DNA of 64,000 nucleotides from Paenibacillus sp. FSL H3-0469 (GCF_038051945.1 NZ_CP150302.1:5952001-6016000); one strand, 5' to 3'; counted from the first letter of the stretch, positions 43,079 to 52,871 are shown. Notes: generated by a model from the sequence alone, not told the origin. Numbers and translations: made by a program.

Positions 43079-44215
43079 ATGATTATTGGCGTACCCGCAG
43101 AAATCAAGAATAACGAGAACCGCGTCGCCATCACCCCGGCCGGGGTGGAAGCGCTCCGGAAGGCAGGTCATGAAGTCTACATCCAAGCTTCAGCCGGAGC
43201 AGGCAGCGGCATGGGTGACAAGGAATACTCAGATAAAGGTGCAGTGATTCTGGATACGGCTGCTGAGGTCTGGAGCAAGGCAGAGATGATCATCAAGGTG
43301 AAGGAGCCGCTGCCGGAGGAGTACGGTTATTTCCGCAAAGGGTTGATTCTCTTCACCTATCTGCATCTGGCACCTGAAGCGGAGTTGACCCAGGCACTGG
43401 TGGAGAGCGGTGTGACCGCCGTGGGCTATGAGACCATTCAGCTTGAAGACGGCTCGTTGCCGCTGCTGATTCCAATGAGTGAGGTCGCCGGACGGATGGC
43501 GGTGCAGATCGGTGCCGGGCTGCTGGAGAAGCCGCATGGCGGCAAAGGTGTTCTGCTCGGCGGGGTACCCGGTGTTCAGCCGGGTGAGGTCGTCATTGTC
43601 GGCGGCGGAATTGTCGGCACCAATGCGGCCAAGATAGCGCTGGGCATGGGGGCGCGCGTCACCATACTGGATCTGAATGCGGGCCGTCTGCGCGCGTTGG
43701 ATGATATTTTTGGCGGACGGCTGGTGACCGTGATGTCGGATTCCTATCATCTGGAGCAGGCTGTGCGCCGGGCGGATCTGCTGATCGGAGCGGTGCTGAT
43801 TCCTGGTGCCCGTGCGCCGAAGCTGGTTAAAGAGTATATGGTGAAGCAGATGGAAGAGGGCTCTGTCATCGTGGATGTTGCAATTGATCAGGGCGGGTCG
43901 ATCGAGACCATAGACCGGATCACCACACATGAGAACCCGACGTATGTGAAGCATGGCGTAGTCCACTACGCCGTAGCCAACATGCCTGGAGCGGTCGCAC
44001 GGACCTCGACCCTGGCGCTGACCAACGTAACGATCCCCTACGCGCTCCAGATCGCCAATCTGGGCATTCATGCGGCTGCGGCGAAAAACGCGGCGCTTGC
44101 GCGCGGCCTGAATGTGGTAGCCGGACAGGTGACCAATGCTGCGGTGGCCGGGAGCCTGGGGTATGAATATGCGGATGGAATCGCAGCGCTGGCGGCGGTT
44201 GGCGAGGGGCAGTGA
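43079..44215 (+). CDS. ald: Alanine dehydrogenase
   Basis: A 378-residue NAD-dependent L-alanine dehydrogenase, which interconverts alanine and pyruvate plus ammonia. The start MIIGVPAEIKNNENRVAITP, the catalytic KVKEPLPEEY with Lys near residue 74, YLHLAPE with His 96, and the Rossmann VVIVGGGIVGTNAAK are all as in the family. The length (about 370) matches. GAGGGGG precedes it. Its place next to a liv-type transporter suggests use of amino acids as nitrogen or carbon source. Confidence 0.95.
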   Translation: MIIGVPAEIKNNENRVAITPAGVEALRKAGHEVYIQASAGAGSGMGDKEYSDKGAVILDTAAEVWSKAEMIIKVKEPLPEEYGYFRKGLILFTYLHLAPEAELTQALVESGVTAVGYETIQLEDGSLPLLIPMSEVAGRMAVQIGAGLLEKPHGGKGVLLGGVPGVQPGEVVIVGGGIVGTNAAKIALGMGARVTILDLNAGRLRALDDIFGGRLVTVMSDSYHLEQAVRRADLLIGAVLIPGARAPKLVKEYMVKQMEEGSVIVDVAIDQGGSIETIDRITTHENPTYVKHGVVHYAVANMPGAVARTSTLALTNVTIPYALQIANLGIHAAAAKNAALARGLNVVAGQVTNAAVAGSLGYEYADGIAALAAVGEGQ

Positions 44216-44261
44216 GCGGCAGAATTAGCTGAGTTGTCCTGCGGGAAGGCAGGGCAGGATT

Positions 44262-44306
44262 CGGGGAGAATCAGGGGCAAATCGCCTGTATTCTCCCGAT
44301 TTTTTT
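44262..44306 (+). terminator. Terminator of ald
   Basis: GGGAGAAT / ATTCTCCC stem with an 18-base interior followed by GATTTTTTT. Confidence 0.85.
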
Positions 44307-44384
44307 GTTAGAAATAATGCTTGTCAAATCGGACAAGGTTTGATATACTCATTTTTGTTGTGACAAACACAATAATGCTAATAT

Positions 44385-44459
44385 GGCTCGTTGGTCAAGG
44401 GGTTAAGACACCTCCCTTTCACGGAGGTAACATGGGTTCGAATCCCATACGAGTCACCA
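44385..44459 (+). tRNA. tRNA-Glu (TTC)
   Basis: Acceptor GGCTCGT / ACGAGTC, D-arm TGGTCAAGGGGTTAAGACA, anticodon loop CTTTCAC giving TTC, T-arm ATGGGTTCGAATCCCAT, encoded CCA. Confidence 0.95.
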
Positions 44460-44463
44460 ATAT

Positions 44464-44546
44464 GCGGTAGTGGTGGAATGGCAGACACGCTATCTTGAGG
44501 GGGTAGTGGGTGTATACCCGTGGAGGTTCGAGTCCTCTCTACCGCA
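44464..44546 (+). tRNA. tRNA-Leu (GAG), copy 1
   Basis: Class II tRNA of 83 nt: acceptor GCGGTAG / CTACCGC, anticodon stem CTATC / GGTAG with loop TTGAGGG giving GAG, variable arm GTGGGTGTATACCCGTGG, T-arm GAGGTTCGAGTCCTC. Identical over its length to the copy at 53666. CCA not encoded. Confidence 0.95.
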
Positions 44547-44558
44547 TATCATTCAAAT

Positions 44559-44600
44559 GAGCAAAAATCCTTGGTAGTTCAAGGGTTTTTGCTTTTTTTG
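44559..44600 (+). terminator. Terminator after tRNA-Leu copy 1
   Basis: AGCAAAAATCCTTG / CAAGGGTTTTTGCT stem followed by TTTTTTG. The core ATCCTTG...TTCAAGGGTTT recurs after tRNA-Leu copy 2. Confidence 0.85.
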
Positions 44601-44640
44601 CGAAAAATATTGTTTGACTATTTTAATTTTATTTTTCTGA

Positions 44641-44697
44641 AACAGTAGAGATACGCACATTATAATGTGTTTTGTATCTCTACTGTTTTTCTTTTTT
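44641..44697 (+). terminator. Strong hairpin ahead of the ChbG-like gene
   Basis: AACAGTAGAGATAC / GTATCTCTACTGTT, a 14-bp perfect stem with a smaller inner CACATT/AATGTG arm, then TTTTTCTTTTTT. It is either a second terminator or an attenuator, since the next gene starts 34 bases downstream. Confidence 0.75.
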
Positions 44698-44730
44698 GAT
44701 TGCAAAAACCTTATTAAGGTGGAGATCTTT

Positions 44731-45624
44731 ATGATAAGCAAATTAGGTTTTTCTTCAGATGACCGTTTGTTAATAATTAATGCTGATGATTTCGGAATAA
44801 CTAAGGGAACTAATGAAGCGATTGTTAGTTTATTTGAACAACAAGCTATAACCTCAACATCTATAATGTTTCCCTGTCCAGCAGCACGGGAAGCCCTTGA
44901 ATTAAGTAATCAAAACATTCTAGATAATATCGGGATTCATCTTACCTTAACAAGCGGTGAGCATCATTCATATCGTCCAGTATTTCAAGAAAGACCCTTG
45001 CGAAGTTTAATCAATGGGGATGGCAACTTCCATAATGATATTTCGTACTTAGAGATAAATGCTGATGATGAAGAAGTTAGAATTGAATTAGAGGCTCAAA
45101 TACAAAGTGCAACTATGTTAGGAATGGACCCAACTCATCTTGATAGTCATGGCGGTAGTCTTATGGGTTTATATGCGGGCAATGATTTTTTAGAGATAAC
45201 CTTTGATCTATGCGAGAAATATCGTCTCCCCTTTAACTTACCAACAAGAATAATTGAACAACCATTTTTTAATAACAAGCAAAAAGAAACTTTTCGCATT
45301 AGAATTAATTCAGGAAGAAAACGTGGGATCTTGTTTATTGATGATGTAATTTCTTTGCCCTACTGCTGTAAGCCCGTGGAATATGAAGAAATGAAGAGAC
45401 AGTTGCTCACGCTACTAAAAAATATTAAGCCCGGTATAACACAATTAACTATACATCCATCGAAAATAACTGAAGAATTGAAGTCTGTAACGAGTTGTTA
45501 TTTTGAGCGTGGGATTGAGTATCTATTACTAATAGATCCTGATATTAAGAAAGTGCTTAAAAAAGAGAAAATTAATTTAGTCTCATGGAAAGAAATACGT
45601 GAACTACAAAGAATTCTAACCTGA
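44731..45624 (+). CDS. ChbG/HpnK-family polysaccharide deacetylase-like protein (YdjC)
   Basis: A 297-residue protein, started at ATG 44731 behind AAGGTGGAG; the frame is open upstream through the terminator hairpin, which is not plausible coding. Motifs: LLIINADDFGITKGTNEAI near residue 11 (metal-binding DD), IGIHLTLTSGE near residue 71, and DPTHLDSHGG near residue 130. ChbG removes an acetyl group from chitooligosaccharides. The gene is much more AT-rich than its neighbours and lies right behind a tRNA gene, which suggests acquisition by transfer. Confidence 0.85.
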   Translation: MISKLGFSSDDRLLIINADDFGITKGTNEAIVSLFEQQAITSTSIMFPCPAAREALELSNQNILDNIGIHLTLTSGEHHSYRPVFQERPLRSLINGDGNFHNDISYLEINADDEEVRIELEAQIQSATMLGMDPTHLDSHGGSLMGLYAGNDFLEITFDLCEKYRLPFNLPTRIIEQPFFNNKQKETFRIRINSGRKRGILFIDDVISLPYCCKPVEYEEMKRQLLTLLKNIKPGITQLTIHPSKITEELKSVTSCYFERGIEYLLLIDPDIKKVLKKEKINLVSWKEIRELQRILT

Positions 45625-45730
45625 TCACGCTCTAGCTGATGACAAATGAAGAGTGGAGCTCTATCGTATAATCCTATCAATCTTGGAGACAATACTAGTA
45701 AAAGCCTTACCTGGGAGGTAGTCTACGGTA

Positions 45731-46003
45731 ATGAATTACTCTGAGATCTATGATCTTCACCTTCAATTGTTAAAAGCTTACTCTGCCCATAACAACGGAG
45801 AGTACTCGGCCTATCAAAGGGAAATCGATTATTACACGAATCAGCTGCGTTTTGCGGAGGATATAGTGCAGCGGGTTTTTGTTCTGAACCAGTTAATCAA
45901 GATTCATGAGAAAGAACGGGATGACCTGATTAGGTGGTGTTCAGAAGCCTATTTTCATAAAAAATACGATGTGAATGACTCACCGGACGGCATTCTTGGA
46001 TAA
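45731..46003 (+). CDS. Small hypothetical protein
   Basis: A 90-residue charged protein with GGGAGG upstream. It is helical and rich in Tyr, Glu and Leu (YSEIYDLHLQLLKAYSAHNN; EDIVQRVFVLNQLIKIHEKE). No family recognised. Its stop codon lies inside the loop of its own terminator. Confidence 0.65.
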   Translation: MNYSEIYDLHLQLLKAYSAHNNGEYSAYQREIDYYTNQLRFAEDIVQRVFVLNQLIKIHEKERDDLIRWCSEAYFHKKYDVNDSPDGILG

Positions 46004-46023
46004 TGCCAGCGGTGAGTTTTTTT
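45978..46023 (+). terminator. Terminator overlapping a stop codon
   Basis: ACTCACCG-GAC-GGCATT / AATGCC-AG-CGGTGAGT with a TCTTGGAT loop, then TTTTTTT. The TAA of the preceding ORF (46001-46003) is in the right arm. Confidence 0.88.
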
Positions 46024-46142
46024 GTGTGGAAGACCACGCCAATCTGCAAGTCATGAAGGAAGTCATTTCCATTGACAGCCCTTCCAGGTTCCGTTATACC
46101 TGCATATATATCAGGATTCGACAGGAACGGGGGATTTCTACA

Positions 46143-47687
46143 GTGAATTCATTGATTTCGGTCATGCTTGTGGATGATGAGCCGCTTGCACTTGATCATG
46201 TCTACCAATCGGTTCCATGGGAGGAAAATGGCTTCCGGGTGGTCGCTCAGGCGACCAGCGGGCGCATGGCATTGCGGAAATTCGAGGAGCTGCGGCCGCA
46301 GATTGTCATCACCGATATCTCCATGTCACCTATGGATGGTTTGGAGCTGGGACGGCATGTGGTCCTGCTTGCCCCTAGAACTCGGCTGATCTTTCTGACT
46401 GCTTACCGTGACTTTGATTATGCCCGTCAGGCATTGGAGCTGCGCGCAGCCCATTATCTGCTTAAGCATGAGATCAGCCGGGGCCGCCTGCTGGAACCCT
46501 TGAAGCTGCTGAAGGAAGGGCTGGCAGCGGAGGCCGCCGAGGAACAAGGGCATGGACATGCGCTCCATATTCTGCTGAAGGATATGCTGGCCGGCAAGTA
46601 TCAGGCTCCAGCAGGGAATCAGGAATCAAGGCTGCACCGCCTCGTGGCAGACTATTATCAGGGTCAGCCCGGACTGCTGTATTTCGAGCTGGAGGCTGCA
46701 TTGAGGCTGGACGGCAGCCGGAGTAATGCACGCAGTGGCACGGCCCTCGTATGGAAGAATGTCGAAGAAGAGATCCGCCGTCAGTCAACGGACTTGGAAG
46801 AGCTTCAACTTCTGGAGATGGATGAAGGCGGATACATCTTGCTGTTGAAGTTATCCTCTTCCAGCAGTCTGCTGCTCCAGCATTATAACTTGCGGCAGCT
46901 CGCGGCCCAAGTTCTGCTCTGCTTAGAGTCATTCTATCGGGGGAACCTTCCCAGAGTGATAATATCCGCAGGTAATGGCGCAGAACTGCCGGATCGCAGA
47001 TATGCTGCGATGAGGCAGGCCTATGATTATTCCGTGTTTTTGCCGCCCGGTGCTGTATTTCTGCTGGAGCAAGCCGCTTCTCCCAGAGAAGCTACCAGTA
47101 TAGCCTTAGAGACCAGACAATATCTTCTATCCCCCGAACCCTATCTGTTGGAACGGCTGAAGACAGGTCTGGACCATATCGCCGCTCAGGCTTATTTGGG
47201 AGATTTGCGCGCCGTCATGGAGGAGATCAAGGGTGCAAGCCGCAAGGACGGAAGCATCAGCCCTGATCAAGTACTGGGTACAGACGCGAGGCAAGTAGTT
47301 AACAGCTTGTACCGGATGCTTGAAGAATGCTTGCAGCAGCGGCAGAGCCAGAAGCAATATTCCCGCTGGGTCAACAAGGCGATGGAGTATGTTGCCGGGA
47401 ATTACGCCGATCCCGATCTGTCCCTGGAGACGGTTGCGGGCCATCTGCAGATCAGCAGCATCCATCTTCGGACAACCTTCAAGCGGGAGACGGGCCAGTC
47501 CCTGCTCGACTACACGACGGAATATCGGATCGGGCTGGCCAAGAAGCTCCTGCAGACCGGTGAATACAAGATCTACGAGGTATCGGAGAAAGTAGGGTAC
47601 AAAACCAGCCAATACTTCAGTCAGGTCTTCAAAAAAAATACGGGTATACAGCCCAAGGATTTCCTGCAGCAGAGGGGCAGCGAATAG
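46143..47687 (+). CDS. YesN-type response regulator (AraC HTH)
   Basis: A 514-residue regulator. I use the GTG at 46143 (CGGGGG upstream); the frame runs back to 45975 through the terminator. Receiver: LISVMLVDDEPLALDHVY with phospho-Asp in VITDISMSPMDGLEL near residue 59 and LTAYRDFDYA. C-terminal AraC domain: LSLETVAGHLQISSIHLRTT and VSEKVGYKTSQYFSQVFKK. The middle, about 270 residues, is the variable YesN region. It overlaps no gene but lies 2 bases before its kinase partner, so the pair is cotranscribed. Confidence 0.9.
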   Translation: MNSLISVMLVDDEPLALDHVYQSVPWEENGFRVVAQATSGRMALRKFEELRPQIVITDISMSPMDGLELGRHVVLLAPRTRLIFLTAYRDFDYARQALELRAAHYLLKHEISRGRLLEPLKLLKEGLAAEAAEEQGHGHALHILLKDMLAGKYQAPAGNQESRLHRLVADYYQGQPGLLYFELEAALRLDGSRSNARSGTALVWKNVEEEIRRQSTDLEELQLLEMDEGGYILLLKLSSSSSLLLQHYNLRQLAAQVLLCLESFYRGNLPRVIISAGNGAELPDRRYAAMRQAYDYSVFLPPGAVFLLEQAASPREATSIALETRQYLLSPEPYLLERLKTGLDHIAAQAYLGDLRAVMEEIKGASRKDGSISPDQVLGTDARQVVNSLYRMLEECLQQRQSQKQYSRWVNKAMEYVAGNYADPDLSLETVAGHLQISSIHLRTTFKRETGQSLLDYTTEYRIGLAKKLLQTGEYKIYEVSEKVGYKTSQYFSQVFKKNTGIQPKDFLQQRGSE

Positions 47688-47689
47688 TC

Positions 47690-49420
47690 ATGCGAAAAAT
47701 TAAGAATAAAATTCTCGGCAGCGTTATTCTGATCGTTACGCTGTCTGTAACGGCCATCAGTGCACTGGCGTACGAGCAGTTCTCTTCGATTCTTGAAGCA
47801 CAGGCCCTCCGTGAAGATACCATCCATCTGGAGCAGACCACGAATCAGATGAACCACCTGATTGACGATGTGCAGAAATATGCCGCCAATATGGTCAACG
47901 ATGAGCTGCTTCAGCGGTTCGCTGCAAGATTGAACTACTCCTCTACGTATGATGAGCTAAGCGCATACAGAGATGTCGTCGTCCAGTTGACTAAATTCAA
48001 TGTACTGCGTGACTACCTTGAGAGCTCGGCCATCGTCCGCTCGGACGGCAAGATTTTCTGGTCCTCGCTGTATATCGACCCTTATTTTGAACGGCTGCTG
48101 CAAGAGGATTGGTATCAGGAAGCGCTGAAGAGCGATGCTAAAAGCGGGTTCACAGCTCCCCATATTATTCTCGACCCCGACAGCAAAAAAATCGTCAGCT
48201 TCTTTATCCGTTTCGATCCCCAGTATGGCGGAGTGCTGCTATTAAATATTGATTACACTGCTTTTGAGAGTCTATTCCAGTACTTGGGCCAGTCCTTCGA
48301 CCAGGTAGCCTGGATCGGCCCGGGGCAATCATTGCTCTACCAGCAAGGCGCCGCTACAGAGCTGCCTGCCCCTACGCTGAGCGCAGACAGCCCGGACATT
48401 CAAGTCGTTAAGCATGACAAGGGCTATTATCTGGCCAGCGCTTTTGAGAAATCGGACTGGTCAGTCTCCACGTTCACCTCCAACGAACGGTTCTATGAAT
48501 GGGTGGGTTATATTGTCCGCTACTGGGCCATCTTCCTCGCCTTGTGTCTGGCGCTCTGCTTCCTGTTGTTCCTCCCCATCATCTCGAATATTATGCGTCC
48601 GATCCTGCAGATGACCAAAGCGATGAAGCAGGTGTCTATGGGCAACTATAATGTTCAGCTCTCGTTCCGCAGCAATGATGAGCTGTCTGTGCTGAAGAAT
48701 GGTTTTGAGACGATGCTTGGTGATATTGAGCGGCAGATGAGCGAAAGGGTGGAGCAGGAGCGCTGGAAACGTAAAATGACGGCAGAGCTGTTATTCGCCC
48801 AGATCAATCCCCATTTTATCTACAATACTCTGAATACGGTTGTGTATCTGGCCCGCAAAAAGAATTACACGGCTATTGAAGAAATGGTTGAATCCTTCAT
48901 TGGCATTCTTCATGATGCTGTCAATATCGGCGATACCAGTCTGTATATCACGGTGGAGCAGGAGATGAACATTATCAATCACTTCGTAACCATTCAGAAA
49001 TACCGGTATGCAGACCGGTTCGAGGTAATCTGGAGCGTAGAAGATGAAGCGAAGGGAGACTATATTCCGAAAAGCCTGATTCAGCCGCTGGTGGAAAATG
49101 CTATTTTTCATGGGTTTTCAGAGAAAGAGACTGTGGGCCGTATAGAGATCATTATCCGCAAGCGCAGCGGAAGGCTGCTGGTCTCGGTCAGAGATGACGG
49201 CTGCGGCATGAGCCAGGAGAAAGCCCGGTCTATTATGAAGGGAACGCTGCCGCCCGCGCGTCTCCCTTCAGGGGCGATGAAACAGATTGGACTATGGAAT
49301 ATCAGGGAACGAATTGAGTATTTGTACGGGCAGGAAGGCCGCCTGGTTATCCGTTCAAGTGAGCAGGGGGGCACCAAAGTATCTGTTCTCCTGCCCGTCC
49401 GGCAGCAATCGTCCGAGTGA
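47690..49420 (+). CDS. YesM-type sensor histidine kinase
   Basis: A 576-residue membrane kinase. TM1 lies at residues 7-28, an extracellular dCache-like sensor fills about 30-270, and TM2 (YWAIFLALCLALCFLLFLPII) precedes a HAMP region (RPILQMTKAMKQVSMGNY). The phosphoacceptor box is FAQINPHFIYNTLNT, followed by HATPase motifs LVENAIFHGF, DDGCGM and GLWNIRERIEYLYG. These kinases sense extracellular sugars and phosphorylate the YesN-type partner, usually to induce the adjacent ABC transporter. Confidence 0.9.
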   Translation: MRKIKNKILGSVILIVTLSVTAISALAYEQFSSILEAQALREDTIHLEQTTNQMNHLIDDVQKYAANMVNDELLQRFAARLNYSSTYDELSAYRDVVVQLTKFNVLRDYLESSAIVRSDGKIFWSSLYIDPYFERLLQEDWYQEALKSDAKSGFTAPHIILDPDSKKIVSFFIRFDPQYGGVLLLNIDYTAFESLFQYLGQSFDQVAWIGPGQSLLYQQGAATELPAPTLSADSPDIQVVKHDKGYYLASAFEKSDWSVSTFTSNERFYEWVGYIVRYWAIFLALCLALCFLLFLPIISNIMRPILQMTKAMKQVSMGNYNVQLSFRSNDELSVLKNGFETMLGDIERQMSERVEQERWKRKMTAELLFAQINPHFIYNTLNTVVYLARKKNYTAIEEMVESFIGILHDAVNIGDTSLYITVEQEMNIINHFVTIQKYRYADRFEVIWSVEDEAKGDYIPKSLIQPLVENAIFHGFSEKETVGRIEIIIRKRSGRLLVSVRDDGCGMSQEKARSIMKGTLPPARLPSGAMKQIGLWNIRERIEYLYGQEGRLVIRSSEQGGTKVSVLLPVRQQSSE

Positions 49421-49564
49421 AAAGCACTATCATTATTTATACAAAATCATCAGATCGTCTAATTGTTGGGTGATCCCTTCAAGCTTATAGTTCTACTATA
49501 CAGACGGACGGAAGACATTACAGCAACCGCCCGCTGTCACAACAGATGCAAGGGGGATCTTAAT

Positions 49565-50911
49565 TTGCACAATCTGCTCAGTAAAAAAACATCGGTTATA
49601 GCGCTTTTTCTAACGTTATGCTTCACCTTGGTGCTGGCCGGCTGCGGCAACGGAAGCAACAATACTTCGGGAGACTCGAGCAGTACAAATAGTACGGATC
49701 AGTCAATTGATCCTGCGAACGTTTCCGGTAAACTAACCGTATGGGGCTGGGACAAGGCCTGGTTCGAAGGCACCGGAGTGAAGTTCAACGAGAAGTTCCC
49801 GAATATCAAGCTGGAGTTCGTTGAAGTCTCGGCTGGGGATTATCTGAAAAAAATCCAGACCTCCATCGCTGCCGGCTCCGGTCTGCCGGATATTATCTGG
49901 GGAGAGGCGGCCTTCCGCGGCGCTCTGTATGAGCTTAACGTACTGCAAAGCTTGTCCGAAGAGCCCTACAAATTCGACACCTCCAATCTGCTTGACTTCG
50001 AGCTTCCGCTGCTGACGAACAGCAAGGGAGAGCTTGTCGGTCTGGAGCAATCGGGTTCGCCTGGAGCACTGGCTTACAAGCGTGATCTGGCTAAACAATA
50101 CCTCGGTACCGATGATCCGGATGCATTGACCGCCATGTTTACTGACTGGGATGCCTTTATTGCCAAGGGCAAGGAAGTCTATGAGAAAAGCGGCGGCAAG
50201 ACCTTCATGCTGGGAAGCCTGATGGATGCGTATACCATCCTCTCCAACCAGGGTACAACCGCAGTTGTAGACGGAACCAAGGTGAATACCCAAGAGCTGC
50301 TAAGGATATTCACTCAGCTGCAGTCCATCCGCGACAATAACACAGAGGGCAAGCTGGCGATGTGGTCCCCAACCTGGAATGCTTCGTACTCGCAAGACAA
50401 CGTGATTTTTTATCCGGCAGCGAACTGGTCTCCAGAATTCGTAATTAAGCCTAACGACAAAGCCAGTAATGGCCGCTGGGGTCTGATGGTGCCTCCGGAA
50501 GGCGGATATCCATACGGCGGTACTACTATCGGTATTTGGAAGGACAGCAAGAATAAAGCGGCGGCCTGGACCTATCTCAACTGGCTGTTAGGCACGGACG
50601 AAGGCGCTGAAGCCAACTTCGCTGTCTCTGATTACATTTTGCCGTTGAAATCCTTCTTCAAGGATACCTCCAAGCTGTCATCCGGGGCGGATGAATATTT
50701 CGGCGGACAGGATCTAGGGAAGTTCTGGGTAGAGAAAGTATTCCCGAACATGAAGTCCAAAGCGGTGACAAAATACGATCAGGATATTTACAGCTCGTCG
50801 GAGCTGGTGCTGCAGGTCATGGCACAGGATAACAGCTTCGATGCCAAGCAGGCGCTGGATAAGTGGGAAGAGCAGCTGAAGAAGAACCACCCAGAGCTGA
50901 CATTTGAATAA
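49565..50911 (+). CDS. Carbohydrate ABC transporter substrate-binding lipoprotein
   Basis: A 448-residue solute-binding protein from TTG 49565 (AGGGGG 8 bases upstream). The signal peptide ends in the lipobox LVLAGC (Cys 27), followed by a Ser/Asn/Thr linker. The mature part begins KLTVWGWDKAWFEGTGVKFN, typical of family 1 extracellular sugar-binding proteins. A probable Trp/Asp ligand pocket includes DIIWGEAAF. It is first in the sugar transporter and follows its two-component system. Confidence 0.88.
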   Translation: MHNLLSKKTSVIALFLTLCFTLVLAGCGNGSNNTSGDSSSTNSTDQSIDPANVSGKLTVWGWDKAWFEGTGVKFNEKFPNIKLEFVEVSAGDYLKKIQTSIAAGSGLPDIIWGEAAFRGALYELNVLQSLSEEPYKFDTSNLLDFELPLLTNSKGELVGLEQSGSPGALAYKRDLAKQYLGTDDPDALTAMFTDWDAFIAKGKEVYEKSGGKTFMLGSLMDAYTILSNQGTTAVVDGTKVNTQELLRIFTQLQSIRDNNTEGKLAMWSPTWNASYSQDNVIFYPAANWSPEFVIKPNDKASNGRWGLMVPPEGGYPYGGTTIGIWKDSKNKAAAWTYLNWLLGTDEGAEANFAVSDYILPLKSFFKDTSKLSSGADEYFGGQDLGKFWVEKVFPNMKSKAVTKYDQDIYSSSELVLQVMAQDNSFDAKQALDKWEEQLKKNHPELTFE

Positions 50912-51843
50912 TGATGCAGAAATCAAATGGAATCAGCAGTAAAAACAAATGGCCGTACCTGTTCATTACCCCTTATTTCTTGTCCTATGCCGTACTGAGC
51001 TTGTTCCCAATTCTCTTCACTTTATATATCAGTCTTACGGATTGGGATTTGTACGGCAACCGGAATTTCATTGGACTGGGCAATTACACACAGCTGTTTT
51101 TTCATGACGCCTTCTTCTGGAAATCTCTGCTCAATGTCATTATTTTCATGGCGGTATACCTTCCGGCTCTTGTCCTGATGGGCATGCTGGTAGCCAGCCT
51201 CATCGAGAGCAAGCTGATCCGCCGCAAAACCTTTTTCCGGCTCAGCGTATTCAGTGCCTATATGACAACACCGGTCGCAGTCGGGATTATCTTCTCCCTG
51301 TTGTTCGACTGGCAGGGCGGGTTCTTCAATAATATGCTGATGGAGCTGGGCCTCATTCAGGAGAAGATCAACTGGCTGGGCTCGGTCAGTTCCTCCCGCT
51401 GGGTAGTCATTCTGATGGTATTCTGGAAAAACCTCGGGTATTTCGTGATGTTCTACACGGCGGGAATGGCCAGTATCGATACTTCCATCTACGAGGCGGC
51501 AGTGATTGACGGTGCATCCTCCAAAGATGTGTTTACGCGCATCACCATTCCGCTGCTGAAGCCGATCAACCTGTTCCTGATCATTACCTCTATTATTAGC
51601 GGCTTGCAGCTGGTGGAAGAACCGATGCTGCTGTTCAGCGGCTGGTCTTCGGGCTCCAGTATGGTAGGAGGGCCTGATGGCTCTACCTTCACACCAATCT
51701 GGTATATGTTCGACGCTTCCTTCAACGGCAGTGCGTTCAAGTACGGTAAAGGGGCGGCTATAGCTTACGGCACTTTCCTGTTCATCGCCCTGTTCTCGGT
51801 GGTTGGCATGAAATGGATCAACAGGGACGGTGAAGACAAATGA
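50911..51843 (+). CDS. Carbohydrate ABC transporter permease (MalF/UgpA type)
   Basis: A 310-residue permease with six hydrophobic segments. The EAA loop that contacts the ATPase reads YEAAVIDGASSKDVFTRITIP near residue 195. WPYLFITPYFLSYAVLSLFPILF is a typical first segment. Its start overlaps the stop of the binding protein gene by 1 base. Confidence 0.9.
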   Translation: MMQKSNGISSKNKWPYLFITPYFLSYAVLSLFPILFTLYISLTDWDLYGNRNFIGLGNYTQLFFHDAFFWKSLLNVIIFMAVYLPALVLMGMLVASLIESKLIRRKTFFRLSVFSAYMTTPVAVGIIFSLLFDWQGGFFNNMLMELGLIQEKINWLGSVSSSRWVVILMVFWKNLGYFVMFYTAGMASIDTSIYEAAVIDGASSKDVFTRITIPLLKPINLFLIITSIISGLQLVEEPMLLFSGWSSGSSMVGGPDGSTFTPIWYMFDASFNGSAFKYGKGAAIAYGTFLFIALFSVVGMKWINRDGEDK

Positions 51844-52652
51844 GAGCGAAGAAGTTCTTTACCGTATTGCTGCTTAGCCTGATCGCTATCGCGTTTCTCT
51901 TCCCGTTCTATATGATGATTGTGATGGGAACTTATTATTCTGAGGACTTGTTCAAGCAGCTACCGATTCTGCCCAGCGGATATCTGCTGGAGAATCTGAA
52001 GACGATCATGTCTGCCAGCTTCCTGCGAAATTACTGGAACAGCTTCTATGTTGCTGTATTGTTCACACTGGTGACGGTCGGGGTCGCCTCGATTACCGGG
52101 TTTGCTTTTGCCAAATATGAATTTAAGGGTAAAAATGCACTGTATGGCTTCATTCTTCTGACGATGATGATCCCCGGTCACCTGGGTCTGATTGCATATG
52201 TGATGGAGATGAAATGGTTCCACCTGAATAACACTCATGCGCCGCTGATTCTGGCCGGTCTAAATAATGCCTTCGGCGTATTTTTCATGACCCAGTTCAT
52301 CCGCTCTTCTGTCCCGACAGAGGTCATTGAGAGCGCAAGAATCGACGGCTCTTCGGAACCGGGTATTCTCACCAGAATTGTTATTCCTTTTCTAATGCCT
52401 GCGATCAGTACCCTGGGGCTAATCTCCTTCCTTGGGTCCTGGAATGGTTATCTGCTGCCGCTGGTGACGATCAACAAGCCCGAGCTGTACACATTGCCGC
52501 TGGGAATTGCTAATCTGTCTACCGTCTTCCGCACGAATTATTCAGCCAGTATTCTGGGGCTTACGCTGGGTACACTGCCGTTGATTATTCTCTTCCTGTT
52601 CGGCTCGAAGACCCTGGTCAGAGGACTTACAGGCGGAGCGGTCAAAGGTTGA
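51840..52652 (+). CDS. Carbohydrate ABC transporter permease (MalG/UgpE type)
   Basis: A 270-residue permease with six hydrophobic segments and the EAA loop VIESARIDGSSEPGILTRIV near residue 162. It overlaps the upstream permease gene (ATGA). No ATP-binding subunit gene is adjacent; such transporters usually share the MsmX-type ATPase encoded elsewhere. Confidence 0.9.
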   Translation: MRAKKFFTVLLLSLIAIAFLFPFYMMIVMGTYYSEDLFKQLPILPSGYLLENLKTIMSASFLRNYWNSFYVAVLFTLVTVGVASITGFAFAKYEFKGKNALYGFILLTMMIPGHLGLIAYVMEMKWFHLNNTHAPLILAGLNNAFGVFFMTQFIRSSVPTEVIESARIDGSSEPGILTRIVIPFLMPAISTLGLISFLGSWNGYLLPLVTINKPELYTLPLGIANLSTVFRTNYSASILGLTLGTLPLIILFLFGSKTLVRGLTGGAVKG

Positions 52653-52689
52653 ACATAATGAATAGGTAATCAACCCAGAAATGACAGGA

Positions 52690-52751
52690 AAGAAACCTCT
52701 CTTGTGGTGAAATGGATTACGCTCAGCCATTTCACAGGAGAGGTTTCTTTG
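52690..52751 (+). terminator. Terminator of the sugar transporter operon
   Basis: AGAAACCTCTC / GAGAGGTTTCT outer stem with inner GTGAAATGG/CCATTTCAC, followed by TTTG. Confidence 0.8.
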
Positions 52752-52871
52752 TGCATGAATAGAGTGGGCGGGAAAAGAAGGATTTTGCCAGGACTAGATG
52801 GAATAAGAGTAGCTACAAGAAGAATAATCCTAAGATTGCTCACTTAGGGAGAACTACTGCTCCAACTGGAA

